A stretch of DNA of 54,566 bases from an uncultured Prevotella sp. (GTDB taxonomy: Bacteria > Bacteroidota > Bacteroidia > Bacteroidales > Bacteroidaceae): the NCBI GenBank assembly GCA_944321295.1, contig CALUKU010000022.1, forward strand, positions 1-54,566. The letters run 5' to 3'. The position numbers and the translations under genes are program-made. This document shows, in pieces, positions 35,401 through 42,967 of this stretch (positions are counted from its first letter, which is position 1; each line of letters starts with the position of its first letter). Under the pieces are notes generated by a model. It had not been told where the DNA came from. It was given only the letters and a program-made list of their open reading frames with translations, and did not search any database.

Positions 35401-37000
35401 CAAGGCTTTCAAGCTGAAGTATAAGAAGCTTGACGACAACCGCATACGCATAACCTCGAAGGTTGACACGGCCACGGCCTTGAAGCTTACCGTGACGGCG
35501 AAGCCGCCCGTTGACGAAACCAAGTGGTACAAGGCCGCACAGTGCGTGGCCCGCGGACTCATGCTCGTGCGCAACGTAAGCTTCTCTTACCGCAACCAGT
35601 ACAGCATGTATCTGCCCGGCTTTATGCCCGAGATCGGCGACGTCTTTGGCCAGCGCAGCGGCGGCGTAATGTCGCCGGGACTCGACTTCGCGTTCGGTTT
35701 CGTCGACGACGGATACGTCAACAAGGCCGCCGACCGCGGCTGGCTGCTCATGAACGACAGCGTTGCCACGCCCGCCACGAGCAGCCTTACCGAGGACCTG
35801 CAGCTGCGCATGACGCTCGAACCGGTGAAGAACCTTAAGATAGACGTCAACGCCAGCCGCACCGAAACCAAGTCGAAGAGCATACAATACATGTACGCCG
35901 GCATGCCGACCACGCAGAGCGGAACGCTCACGATGACGACGATAAGCCTCGGCAGCGCCTTCGAGGGCATGGGCAATGCCGGCAACGGCTACCACTCGGC
36001 TACGTTCGAGAAGTTCTGCAAGTCGCTCGACGGCTTCCGCGACCGCGTTGAGGCGCAGTATGCCAACGCCGTATATCCCGCCGGCACGTCGCTCGCGGGC
36101 CAGAAGTTCAACCCCGCCAACGGCGCCGTCAGCAAGTATAGCGCCGACGTCATGGTGCCCGCGTTCCTCTCGGCCTACACCAGCATGGGCGGCAACTCGC
36201 TGAGCATATTCCCCGCCTTGTCGCGCCTGCTGCCCAACTGGACGCTGCGTTACAGCGGCCTGGGCCAGTTGCCGTGGTTCCGCGACGTGTTCAAGAGCGT
36301 CAACATCAACCACTCTTACAAGAGCATTTACGCCGTAGGCTCTTACAGCTCGTACAGCTCTTACATGGAGTACATGAACGGCCTCGGCTTCATCAACGAC
36401 GCCACCACGGGCAACCCCATGCCCAGCAGCATGTTCAACGTGAGCACCGTCAGCATAAACGAGGCCTTCTCGCCGCTGATTGGCATAGACGTTACGATGA
36501 ACAACAACCTGACGTGCAAGGTGGAATACCGCAAGACGCGCGTGCTCAACCTGAGCATGACGAGCATACAGGTGAACGAGGCCACGAGCAACGACTTCGT
36601 TGTGGGCGTAGGCTACAAGATTAACAACTTCAAGCTGTTCGGCGGACGCCGTCGCCGCCGTGTGCGCTCAAGCAACAGGGGTGATGATAAAAGCAACGCT
36701 TCGACGACTACTACCACGCGCACAAGCTCAGGCTTCAACACCGACCTCAACCTGCGCCTCGACCTGTCTTACCGCAAGCAGGCGTCAATCTGCCGCGACA
36801 TAGCCACGATGACCAGTTCGGCCAGCAGCGGCAACACGGCCTTCAAGCTTTCGTTCTCGGCCGACTACACGCTGTCGCGCCTGCTGACGATGAGCTTCTA
36901 TTACGACCGTCAGACCAACACGCCGTTGCTCTCGTCGAGCAGTTATCCTACCACGACGCAGGACTTCGGCCTCAGCCTCAAGTTCTCGCTCACGCGATGA
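29450..37000 (+). CDS. sprA: Type IX secretion system outer-membrane translocon SprA/Sov
   Basis: 2516 residues, close to the P. gingivalis Sov size. Signal peptide in the first ~23 residues (MMLLAVSAASYALS). Recognisable SprA segments: EYRKWSERKEFDRFFRQKN, ELRFGATLKNIDNPSLPIRN, TQPSQISFSGEFAQLIAG, YIDDFENTKNAIDVSTPTSW, IEYIEFWLLDPF and KSGEVWVNELRL. SprA forms a very large outer-membrane barrel through which folded proteins bearing C-terminal type IX signals leave the cell. A basic Lys/Arg-rich insertion lies at about 1903-1950. Two candidate cargo proteins with such signals occur in this window (45354 and 49793). The rest of the machinery is not in the window. Confidence 0.97.
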   Translation: MRKIIYGLLMMLLAVSAASYALSVPYLQSEVTGRHAAQDSIKAQPDVVVEDDTIPDSLLHPRWKIQRTTPVTHDDLDTYPADLSFPENIKQEVVYNDTLNRYYIGSKMGDSYLSTPIVMTPEEYRKWSERKEFDRFFRQKNDTLIKEGGKDKFSFTDMHFDLGPAEKIFGPGGVRIRTQGTAELRFGATLKNIDNPSLPIRNRKTTTMDFDEKINLSVNGRVGDKVNMNLNYNTDATFDFDSQNLKLKYEGKEDEIIKLVEGGNVSFPSNSSLVTGATSLFGIRTDLQFGKLSLQTVVSQKKSSTKNVSSKGGKQLTPFEFDVTDYEENRHFFLSKYFKDKYNDAMSRLPNLMTGVTINRVEIWVTNKTGTTTNSRDIVAFTDLGENTSVSNPMWAVTGQAVPGNNANTEYSTIVNSYADARDINLTSSVLDAIPGFDGGTDYEKLESARLLSSSEYTLNSALGYVSLKSTLQTDQVLAVAYEYTYGGMTYQVGEFASDIQDVNQALFVKSLKNTSNNPSQGNWDLMMKNVYYLASSIEKDKFRLNVKYQSDTTGVYLSYIPEQQVKEQPIIKLIGADRLDNNNKANSNGYFDYVEGYTVSNGRVFFPKAEPFGADMYEALTSKGVPAEIAEKYSYTELYDSTKTTAKQITEKNKYQISGQFRGTLANVISLGAYNVPQGSVVVTAGGVTLTEGSDYTVDYSAGEVTILNQSIIDAGTTVNVSLESNTDYAQERKTFLGLNWQYDFSKNFQISGTLQHLSEQALTTKVTMGSEPLNNTLWGLNINWKHESQWLTNMLDKLPFLHCTQPSQISFSGEFAQLIAGQASGVQDNASYIDDFENTKNAIDVSTPTSWVLSSVPSMFPEQSDKTTLRSGYNRALMAWYTIDPLFTRRSSSLTPSHIKSDLDQLSNYYVREVYTRELFPNRNDNTYSGATSTLSILNLAYYPEERGPYNFNPNLNYDGILQNPEQHWGGMMRKLDTSDFETANIEYIEFWLLDPFIYSNEQPDANQYGGDLYINLGEVSEDILRDGRKFYESGMSVDGTENYTTTQWGKIPTQATTTYAFATTNGSRELQDVGYNGLTDAEEREFGPYQEFLTAIQGKVSPAQLDSIMNDPANDNYHYFRGSDFDRIEASILRRYKRINNPQGNSPDSDDRTESYDTSYKTTPDVEDINQDYTLNEYERYFQYRISMRPEDFVVGQNYIVDKRETSPTLRNGDEGHATWYQFRIPLEDFEENVGSISDFTSIRFMRMFLTNFKKPIVLRFATLDLVRGEWRMYEQALSNTSGESGTMSVSAVNIEENNDKSPVNYILPPGITREQDPTQPQLAEENEQALSFTVSNFSTGEAKAVYKNTTLDLRQYKRLQMFVHANAFEQNTTNLADNQLAVFIRLGSDYRNNYYEYEIPLSLTPPGQYGRYSVEEARTVWPEENMLDIPLNVFTQLKKARNIAKSQGLASYSAVYSSYDADKPNNKISIVGNPTLGEVKTMMIGVRNLSGEIKSGEVWVNELRLKEYDSSGGWAAQGTLNVRLSDIGTLNATGKIVTDGFGGIEDGVAERSQDDYKTYSFTANVELGKFFPDKAKVTAPLYYSVTKEETRPKYNPLDTDMLLDDALESTTDSHERDSIESIAVTKTTNTNFSLSNVRFGIQTKRHPMPYDPANFSFSYSHSHSHSSGETTVYEKEDNWRGSLNYSYTPVYKPLEPFKKLIKSKSKWFTILKSFGLNWLPQNITFNTEMTRNYYELQERDMESTEGNQLPLTFSEQFLWDRSFSLRWDLTKNLHMNFSSATNAEIEEPYTPVNKDLYPDQYSAWKDSVWTSIKDFGRPLDYNQTFTASYQLPLNLIPIFDWVSADGNYNATYNWTRGTDLEDGTSLGNAITVNRSYNVNGTFNLERLYNHVPFLKKANDRFNKTSRSTRSANARNTARRKLAKAKGTEKDDKQNAKEQKELPKNKRSFEKEIVLLPDTTVTVAHGKKSKRIMVSAKTKDGKAFKLKYKKLDDNRIRITSKVDTATALKLTVTAKPPVDETKWYKAAQCVARGLMLVRNVSFSYRNQYSMYLPGFMPEIGDVFGQRSGGVMSPGLDFAFGFVDDGYVNKAADRGWLLMNDSVATPATSSLTEDLQLRMTLEPVKNLKIDVNASRTETKSKSIQYMYAGMPTTQSGTLTMTTISLGSAFEGMGNAGNGYHSATFEKFCKSLDGFRDRVEAQYANAVYPAGTSLAGQKFNPANGAVSKYSADVMVPAFLSAYTSMGGNSLSIFPALSRLLPNWTLRYSGLGQLPWFRDVFKSVNINHSYKSIYAVGSYSSYSSYMEYMNGLGFINDATTGNPMPSSMFNVSTVSINEAFSPLIGIDVTMNNNLTCKVEYRKTRVLNLSMTSIQVNEATSNDFVVGVGYKINNFKLFGGRRRRRVRSSNRGDDKSNASTTTTTRTSSGFNTDLNLRLDLSYRKQASICRDIATMTSSASSGNTAFKLSFSADYTLSRLLTMSFYYDRQTNTPLLSSSSYPTTTQDFGLSLKFSLTR

Positions 37001-37094
37001 CGCCGCCCCGCGGGCGCTTTTCTTCCGTCGCAGATGGCCGTTTTAAAGGTCTTAATCATACGGTCTGTAAATCATTGATTTCCAATATGTTTGC

Positions 37095-37175
37095 AATAGG
37101 CCGCCTTTTGGACTCCAAAAGGCGGCCTATTGTCGTTTAAAAGGTTACCTTTTGCATCGTAAAAAGCCGCCTATT
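37095..37175. repeat. 22-bp-phased dyad array, locus 3
   Basis: Dyads at 37095-37109, 37117-37131, 37139-37153 and 37161-37175; centres 37102, 37124, 37146 and 37168, exactly 22 apart. Upstream TTGATTTCCAATATGTTTG matches TTGATATCCAACGTGTTG before locus 1, and downstream a tcattccgca...tttggatg stretch matches the same part of locus 1. Confidence 0.88.
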
Positions 37176-37266
37176 TAGGCTCATTCCGCAGTTTTGTTTG
37201 GATGTTTTTAATAAGCAGATGATTAAAGTATTGAAAAGAACTCCGCCCTTGTAGGGGCGTAATTTA

Positions 37267-37503
37267 ACGTGAGTTTGGTATAAGGAAGACCCACTCTCAT
37301 GTGGATATGAACACCCTCGTCCAAGTGAGGCGCTCGGTAATCGTCATCCCGGACTTGATCCGGGAACCAGTCGTATGCCGCAACGTTGTCATGAGAGGGT
37401 GCTTTCATTCTGGTTCCCGGATCAAGTCCGGGATGAACGATTACCGACTGCTTGGATTGGAAGAGGGTGTATTCATACGTATGTTCTTATACCAAATTTA
37501 CGT
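37267..37503. repeat. MITE-like element B', 237 bp, with nested hairpin insertion
   Basis: The ends acgtgagtttggtataa (37267-37283) and ttataccaaatttacgt (37487-37503) match element B. The interior carries a second inverted repeat, cggtaatcgtcatcccggac onwards (37335-37370), pairing with 37410-37446 almost perfectly. This is the widespread catcccggacttgatccggg type and looks like one repeat inserted inside another. Confidence 0.8.
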
Positions 37504-37604
37504 TAATTTATTATGTCCGCACGTTTCGAAGAAACGTATTTTAGTAGTGACACTCTAAGGATACGCCCCTCCGTGGCGTGCGGACATAATAAATTATGTC
37601 CCTA
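37504..37604. repeat. MITE-like element A, copy 2, inverted and 5'-truncated
   Basis: It matches the reverse complement of 18737-18845 with few changes. The right end (37577-37604) is complete and identical to the 28-bp terminal repeat, while the left end lacks its first bases where it meets element B'. Similarity continues to about 37682. Confidence 0.85.
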
Positions 37605-37831
37605 CTTTAAGGATGCGTTATTTAGCTCGTGACAGCCCATAAGCGTATCATATGCATCCAACAGGTTTGCTGATGACCCGCCTGTCATTGGTTATGTATA
37701 TTCTGTTTAACCACAATCGGTGTAAGTCTTTATGTCGAACTCACGAGGATTTAATGATTTTTATGTACGTGTTTTCGTTCCTGTGAGGCATAAGTGTTAA
37801 TTTTGCCGCTCAATGATTTCCATTCAAGATT

Positions 37832-39688
37832 ATGGCAGATAAGAAATACGAAACAAAGGAAAAGCTTACGTCTTATTACGCTTCGCGCGTTGAGGCCCTG
37901 TCGGCCGTTATCGCAAGGCTCAAGGGCAAGAACCGCGCTTACGTGGCGGCGGAGCTGCTGACGTTCGGTCTTGCGGTGGCGTCGGCCGTGCTTTATTGCG
38001 CCGACGGCTTCCTTACGGCTCCGCTCGTGGCCGCCGTGGCCATGTTGGCGGCATACGCCTTGGTGCGCAGGGCCGACGTTCGCAACGGCCGGCGTATTGA
38101 CGCCAACGAGTGCCTGCGTTCGGTTTACGGGAAAGAGCTGAAATACATGTCGGGCGACTACGCCTGCTTCGACGACGGCAGCCGTTATGCCGACCCGCAT
38201 CACGCCTTCGCTTTCGATATGGACGTGTTCGGCCACGACTCGCTTTACAACCGTGTCAGCCGCGTGGTCACCACGGGCGGAGCCGACGTGCTGGCCTCGT
38301 GGTTGGGCAGTCTGCTGCCCGGGCGGGCCGAGGTCGGGCGCCGCCGCGAGGCCGTAGACGAGCTTGCCGGCATGGAAGAGTGGCGCGCGGCGTTCCTTGC
38401 CGAGGGGCAGGGGCGGCGCAAGTCGGGCGCGGCAGGAGGCGGCACGATAGACTCGGGCGCCATACTTGCCGCCGTGAACGAGGTCGTGGCTATGGACATT
38501 GCCCCCGCGGCCTCGCGCCCTTACGCCCTCGTGGCGGCATGGACGACCATCGTATGCTTCGCCGCGCTCATAGTAATGGCCGTGGCGGGCGTGGTGCCGG
38601 CCGCGGCGGCGCTGCTGTGGGGCGTGGTGCAGATGTTCGTTGTGATAGGGCTTAACAGCCGGTCGATACGCAAGATAAGCCGCGCCGCCGAGAAGCTGCA
38701 CGCCCATCTGCGGGCGTACATCAGCCTGATGCGCCATATCGACGGCGCGCGCTTCGAGAGCGCCGAGCTTAAGCAGCTGCAGGCCTCGCTGGCCGAGGGC
38801 GGCCACGGCGCGCTTGAATCGTTCGGCCGCCTGTCTGACATACTTGACAGCCTCGACCGCCGAGGCAATTTCATAGGCCTCGTCCTGTTCAACATGTTCG
38901 CCCTGAGCGACTTTTTCCTCGTCAGGCGGTTCCTCTCGTGGCAGGGTGCTTACATGGAGAGCATAGCCCGCTGGGTTGACTGTGTGAGCTGCGTGGACGC
39001 CCTCGTGTCGATGGGCACGTTCCGCTTCAACGAGCCGCGCGCCGTTGAGGCCGAGGTAACCGACGACGCCGTGATAGTTTACGACGCCAAGGGGCTTTAC
39101 CATCCCTTCCTCGGCGACAAGGCCGTGCGCAACGACTTCACCATAGGCGACGGCGAATATTACATCGTGACCGGAGCCAACATGGCCGGCAAGAGCACCT
39201 TCCTGCGCTCAATCGGCGTCAATTACCTGCTCGCAATGAACGGCATGCCCGTGTTTGCCGAGCGCCTGCGCGTGTCGGCTTTCGGCCTGTTCAGCAGCAT
39301 GCGCACGTCCGACGACCTTAGCCGCGGCATAAGCTATTTCAACGCCGAGCTGTTGCGCCTGCGCCAGCTGCTCGACTGCTGCCGGCATGAGCGGCGCACG
39401 CTAATCATTCTTGACGAGATACTGAAGGGCACCAACTCGCTCGACAAGCTCAACGGCTCGCGACTCTTCCTGCAGGCCGTGTCACGGCTGCCCGTGTCGG
39501 GCGTCATAGCCACGCACGACCTCGAGCTGTCGAAAATGGCCGACGAGGCTCCAGAGCGCTTCCACAACTGGTGTTTCGAGATAGAGCTGGCCGACAACAT
39601 CACCTATAACTATAAGATTACGCCCGGCGTTGCGCGCAACCAGAACGCCACGTTCCTGCTCAAGGGAATATTGGACAGCGATGAGTAA
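37832..39688 (+). CDS. Membrane-tethered MutS-family ATPase
   Basis: 618 residues. The C-terminal ~200 residues are a MutS ATPase domain: Walker A TGANMAGKST (from about residue 446), SSMRTSDDLSRGISYFNAEL, Walker B LIILDEILKGTN (about 524-535) and IATHDLELSKMA. The mismatch-recognition domain of MutS1 and the Smr nuclease of MutS2 are absent. Two pairs of hydrophobic segments, about 36-77 and 229-273, predict membrane anchoring, and the part between contains helical lever-like sequence. Proteins of this build are frequent in Bacteroidetes, but I know of no assigned role. Monocistronic; the start lies about 230 bases after element A. Confidence 0.85.
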   Translation: MADKKYETKEKLTSYYASRVEALSAVIARLKGKNRAYVAAELLTFGLAVASAVLYCADGFLTAPLVAAVAMLAAYALVRRADVRNGRRIDANECLRSVYGKELKYMSGDYACFDDGSRYADPHHAFAFDMDVFGHDSLYNRVSRVVTTGGADVLASWLGSLLPGRAEVGRRREAVDELAGMEEWRAAFLAEGQGRRKSGAAGGGTIDSGAILAAVNEVVAMDIAPAASRPYALVAAWTTIVCFAALIVMAVAGVVPAAAALLWGVVQMFVVIGLNSRSIRKISRAAEKLHAHLRAYISLMRHIDGARFESAELKQLQASLAEGGHGALESFGRLSDILDSLDRRGNFIGLVLFNMFALSDFFLVRRFLSWQGAYMESIARWVDCVSCVDALVSMGTFRFNEPRAVEAEVTDDAVIVYDAKGLYHPFLGDKAVRNDFTIGDGEYYIVTGANMAGKSTFLRSIGVNYLLAMNGMPVFAERLRVSAFGLFSSMRTSDDLSRGISYFNAELLRLRQLLDCCRHERRTLIILDEILKGTNSLDKLNGSRLFLQAVSRLPVSGVIATHDLELSKMADEAPERFHNWCFEIELADNITYNYKITPGVARNQNATFLLKGILDSDE

Positions 39689-39743
39689 AATTTGACATAT
39701 GTCAATAAAACACGGTATTAAGGCGTTTTGTAAAATAAAATCA

Positions 39744-39773
39744 TTGCAAGTGTCAGGAAAAGTCGTACCTTTG
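39744..39773 (+). promoter_or_regulatory. Promoter of the small RNA candidate
   Basis: TACCTTTG (39766-39773) is a perfect -7 element; ATTG/TTG at about 39743-39746 lies 19 bases upstream as an imperfect -33. Confidence 0.65.
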
Positions 39774-39779
39774 CATCGT

Positions 39780-39840
39780 GTTTTTCATAGTATTAGATTT
39801 AAGGTTAACAAGGTTGGAGTACAGCGGTACTCCTTTTTTT
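39780..39840 (+). ncRNA. Candidate small RNA (~60 nt) with own promoter and terminator
   Basis: Downstream of a good promoter is a short non-coding stretch (tcatagtattagatttaagg, then ttaacaaggtt), ending in the hairpin ggagtac-agcg-gtactcc followed by seven T (39816-39840). The sequence block feels familiar from intergenic regions of other Bacteroidales, which would suggest a conserved small RNA, but I cannot name an Rfam family. The transcript would end about 250 bases before fba, which has its own promoter, so it is not simply an fba leader. Its start is inferred from the -7 position. Confidence 0.6.
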
Positions 39841-40009
39841 ATGCCTTAATGTCAGGGCGCCGCCCGCCCGCGCGTTCTTTTTCACATCGAAAAGAGCCTG
39901 TCGGTTGGCATTTTGTAAGATTAACATGCCAAAACGTTTAAACGCGGCTTTATAATGTGAAATTAATCTGAAAATTCACGGATTTGCAACCTAAAAGTGA
40001 CACCAAAGT

Positions 40010-40040
40010 TTTGCGTGGCGGAAAGATTTTATTATCTTTG
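40010..40040 (+). promoter_or_regulatory. Promoter of fba
   Basis: TTTG (40010-40013), a 19-base spacer, TATCTTTG (40033-40040): an exact match to the Bacteroidetes consensus, 49 bases before the start codon. Confidence 0.85.
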
Positions 40041-40089
40041 CGGTGTTGTAATATTTGTTTAATCATAACAACATAAATTTATTTGTAAT

Positions 40090-41100
40090 ATGGTAAGTTA
40101 TAAGACACTTGGCTTGGTGAACACCCGTGAGATGTTTGCAAGGGCCATCAACGGCGGTTACGCCATCCCCGCGTTCAACTTCAACAACATGGAGCAGTTG
40201 CAGGCTATCATCAAGGCTTCTTCAGAGTTGAAGTCGCCCGTCATCCTGCAGGTATCAAAGGGCGCGCGTAACTATGCTAACCAGACTTTGCTTAGGTATA
40301 TGGCTCAAGGTGCGGTGGAATACGCTAAGGAATTGGGATGCAACCATCCTGAAATCGTGCTCCATCTCGACCACGGTGACAGCTTCGAGCTTTGCAAGAG
40401 CTGCGTCGACATGGGCTTCTCGTCGGTTATGATTGACGGTTCGTCGCTGCCTTACGACGAAAACGTAGAGCTGACGAAGAAGGTTGTTGACTACGCCCAC
40501 CAGTATGACGTTACCGTTGAGGGCGAGCTCGGCGTTCTCGCAGGTGTTGAGGACGAGGTCGCATCGGAGGAGTCACACTACACGAAGCCTGAGGAGGTTA
40601 TCGACTTCACGAGCAAGACCGGCGTTGACTCTCTCGCAATATCTATCGGCACAAGCCACGGAGCTTACAAGTTCAAGCCCGAGCAGTGTACCCGCGACCC
40701 GAAGACGGGACGCCTCGTTCCGCCGCCGTTGGCATTCGACGTGCTCGACGAGATAATGAAGAAGCTGCCCGGATTCCCCATCGTGCTTCACGGATCTTCA
40801 TCTGTTCCGCAGGAATATGTCGACATCATCAACAAGTACGGCGGCAAGCTGCCCGACGCCGTCGGCATACCCGAGGAGCAGCTGCGCAAGGCTGCGAAGA
40901 GCGCCGTCTGCAAGATCAACATCGACTCTGACTCTCGTCTGGCCTTCACCGCTGCCGTGCGCAAGGTGTTCGCAGAGAAGCCCGCAGAGTTCGACCCGCG
41001 TAAGTACTGCGGACCCGCACGCGACCTCATGGAGGAGATGTACAAGCATAAGATTACCGACGTGCTCGGCTCTGACAACAAGTTGGCACAGCTCGACTAA
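40090..41100 (+). CDS. fba: Class II fructose-1,6-bisphosphate aldolase
   Basis: 336 residues. It cleaves fructose 1,6-bisphosphate to dihydroxyacetone phosphate and glyceraldehyde 3-phosphate using zinc. Visible signatures: YAIPAFNFNNMEQLQAII, VLHLDHGDSFELCKSCVDMGFSSVMIDGSS with the catalytic Asp94 and zinc His95, VEGELGVLAGVEDEV, SIGTSHGAYKF with a zinc His, VLHGSSSVPQ and KINIDSDSRLAF. Length and motifs match the class IIA/IIB bacterial enzymes. Codon use is strongly biased as in highly expressed genes. Monocistronic with a consensus promoter and a strong terminator. Confidence 0.97.
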   Translation: MVSYKTLGLVNTREMFARAINGGYAIPAFNFNNMEQLQAIIKASSELKSPVILQVSKGARNYANQTLLRYMAQGAVEYAKELGCNHPEIVLHLDHGDSFELCKSCVDMGFSSVMIDGSSLPYDENVELTKKVVDYAHQYDVTVEGELGVLAGVEDEVASEESHYTKPEEVIDFTSKTGVDSLAISIGTSHGAYKFKPEQCTRDPKTGRLVPPPLAFDVLDEIMKKLPGFPIVLHGSSSVPQEYVDIINKYGGKLPDAVGIPEEQLRKAAKSAVCKINIDSDSRLAFTAAVRKVFAEKPAEFDPRKYCGPARDLMEEMYKHKITDVLGSDNKLAQLD

Positions 41101-41141
41101 TGCGGCTTAGATGGTTTGGCAATTTGTAAGAAAACATTCAG

Positions 41142-41176
41142 GCGGCGCGCTCCTTTTCGGGGCGCGCCGCTTTTTT
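41142..41176 (+). terminator. Terminator of fba
   Basis: gcggcgcgc (41142-41150) and gcgcgccgc (41162-41170) form a GC-only stem followed by six T. Confidence 0.9.
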
Positions 41177-41274
41177 ATGGCTTTGCGGCAGGTTCGCCGG
41201 TCTGGCGTTCGGTTTACTATTAATAAGCAAAACTGCGTTTTGTTGTGACAAAAATCATTGTTTGTGCCGTTTTG

Positions 41275-41307
41275 TTTGCGTTCTGTCAGATTTTTGTGTT
41301 ACCTTTG
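41275..41307 (+). promoter_or_regulatory. Promoter of the O-acetylhomoserine sulfhydrylase gene
   Basis: TTTG at 41275-41278, a 21-base spacer, TACCTTTG at 41300-41307. It lies inside the upstream open frame, which is why the start codon at 41381 is preferred over 41258. Confidence 0.75.
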
Positions 41308-41380
41308 CATCCATGCGTATCGTTATCGGCGCATGTGCCATGACACGCTTTGCATGGCGCAAACACTAAAACAATTTAAA

Positions 41381-42667
41381 ATGGAAAAGAAACTTAAAGC
41401 TTCTACGCTCTGCGTGCGCGGAGGTTGGAAACCAAAGAACGGCGAGCCCGTGCAGCCGCCGATAGTGCAGTGTACGACGTTCAAGTATGACGACAGCGAC
41501 GAGATGGGCATGCTCTTCGACCTGAAAAAGGAAGGATACTTCTACACCCGTCTGCAAAACCCTACCAGCGACGCTGTGGCCGCCAAGATAGCCGCCCTTG
41601 AGGGAGGCGTGGGCGCAATGCTTACATCGTCGGGCCAGGCTGCCAATTTCTATGCAATGCTTAACATCTGCGGCGCCGGCGACCATTTCGTCGCCTCTAA
41701 CGAGATTTACGGCGGCACGTTCAACCTCTTCGGCGTGACGATGAAGAAGCTCGGCATAGACTGCACCTTCGTGAGTCCCGAGGCGAGCGAGGACGAGCTG
41801 CAGAAGGCCTTCCGCCCGAACACGAAGGCACTCTTCGGCGAAACGATTTCAAATCCCGGGTGCAAGGTGCTTGATATAGAGAAGTTCGCGCGCGTGGCAC
41901 ATAAGAACGGCGTGCCGCTCATCATCGACAACACGTTCGCTACGCCTATCAATTGCCGTCCGTTTGAATGGGGTTGCGACATCGTCATCCATTCAACCAC
42001 TAAGTACATGGACGGACACGCCTCTCAGGTGGGCGGATGCGTGGTAGACAGCGGCAATTTCGACTGGGACGCGCATGCCGACAAGTTCCCTGGGCTTACC
42101 ACTCCCGACGAGTCGTACCACGGACTGACGTACACCAAGGCGTTCGGCAAGATGGCTTACATGACAAAGCTCGTGGCGCAGCTTATGCGCGACCTCGGCT
42201 CTACGCCGTCGCCGCAGAACTCGTTCCTGCTCAACCTCGGGCTTGAAACACTGCACCTGCGCGTGCAGCGCCATTGCGCTAACGCCCAGAGAGTGGCCGA
42301 ATTCCTGCATGACGACCCGCGCGTGGCTTGGGTCCGCTATTGCGGACTGAAGGACGACCCCGACTATGAGCTTGGGCGCAAGTATCTGCCCGACGGCTCG
42401 TGCGGAGTTGTCGGCTTCGGCCTGAAGGGCGGGCGCGACACCGCCGTCAAGTTCATGGATTCGCTCAAGCTTGTCCACATAGCCACACACGTGGCCGACT
42501 CGCGCTCGTGCGTGCTCCATCCGGCAAGCCATACGCACCGCCAGCTGAGCGACGAGCAGCTGCGCGAGGCAGGCATAGCGCCGGACTTCATACGCTTCTC
42601 GGTCGGAATAGAGGACATTGATGACATCATCGACGACCTGAAGCAGGCCCTGGCGCAGCTCGGCTGA
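41381..42667 (+). CDS. metY: O-acetylhomoserine sulfhydrylase-like PLP enzyme
   Basis: 428 residues from the ATG at 41381 (MEKKLKASTLCVRGG); the longer frame would start before the promoter. A Cys/Met-metabolism PLP-dependent fold: the N-terminus with the PPIVQCTTF loop, YTRLQNPTSDAVAAKIAALEGG, TSSGQAANFYAML, IIDNTFATPINCRPFEWGCDI and the PLP lysine K208 in HSTTKYMDGH, then SHTHRQLSDEQL near the end. The general layout fits O-acetylhomoserine sulfhydrylase, making homocysteine from O-acetylhomoserine and sulfide; cystathionine or methionine gamma-lyase are alternatives because specificity cannot be read from the sequence. No riboswitch fits in the short leader. Confidence 0.8.
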   Translation: MEKKLKASTLCVRGGWKPKNGEPVQPPIVQCTTFKYDDSDEMGMLFDLKKEGYFYTRLQNPTSDAVAAKIAALEGGVGAMLTSSGQAANFYAMLNICGAGDHFVASNEIYGGTFNLFGVTMKKLGIDCTFVSPEASEDELQKAFRPNTKALFGETISNPGCKVLDIEKFARVAHKNGVPLIIDNTFATPINCRPFEWGCDIVIHSTTKYMDGHASQVGGCVVDSGNFDWDAHADKFPGLTTPDESYHGLTYTKAFGKMAYMTKLVAQLMRDLGSTPSPQNSFLLNLGLETLHLRVQRHCANAQRVAEFLHDDPRVAWVRYCGLKDDPDYELGRKYLPDGSCGVVGFGLKGGRDTAVKFMDSLKLVHIATHVADSRSCVLHPASHTHRQLSDEQLREAGIAPDFIRFSVGIEDIDDIIDDLKQALAQLG

Positions 42668-42696
42668 CGCTTACATATTAAATATGTGACGGTTTT

Positions 42697-42782
42697 TGGC
42701 GGCGCGGCCGCCGGAAATATTCCTTGATTTTCACGTGTTGTGAATGTTTATGCAATCAGGAATTTTCCGGCGGCCGCGCTTG
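42697..42782. terminator. Long imperfect hairpin after metY
   Basis: gcgcggccgccggaaat-att-ccttgatt pairs with aatcagg-aattttccggcggccgcgct across a 23-base loop, about 28 bp of stem with small bulges. It is a probable terminator in either direction. Confidence 0.7.
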
Positions 42783-42892
42783 TCGTAAGCGTGACGTTCC
42801 GTCCTGTTTGCGCAAACAGAAAATATTATAACCGCCCAACTGTGAAAAAGTACAAAAAGCAAGAACCGCAAGGCAAATATTCGGCTTTTTCC

Positions 42893-42923
42893 TTTGGAGT
42901 TACATTTGAAAGTCCTATATTTG
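42893..42923 (+). promoter_or_regulatory. Promoter of gdhA
   Basis: TTTG (42893-42896), a 19-base spacer, TATATTTG (42916-42923), 45 bases before the start codon; consensus match. Confidence 0.85.
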
Positions 42924-42967
42924 CAGAAGAAAAATGACATAATGTTAGTTTAACTAAAACTCATACT

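Noticed and set aside
39699-39941. 80-codon plus-strand frame before fba
   Set aside because: It overlaps the promoter, the small RNA candidate and its terminator, and has no protein-like character.
41308-41380. Possible SAM riboswitch before metY
   Set aside because: The leader between the promoter and the ATG is about 65 bases and shows no recognisable aptamer structure.
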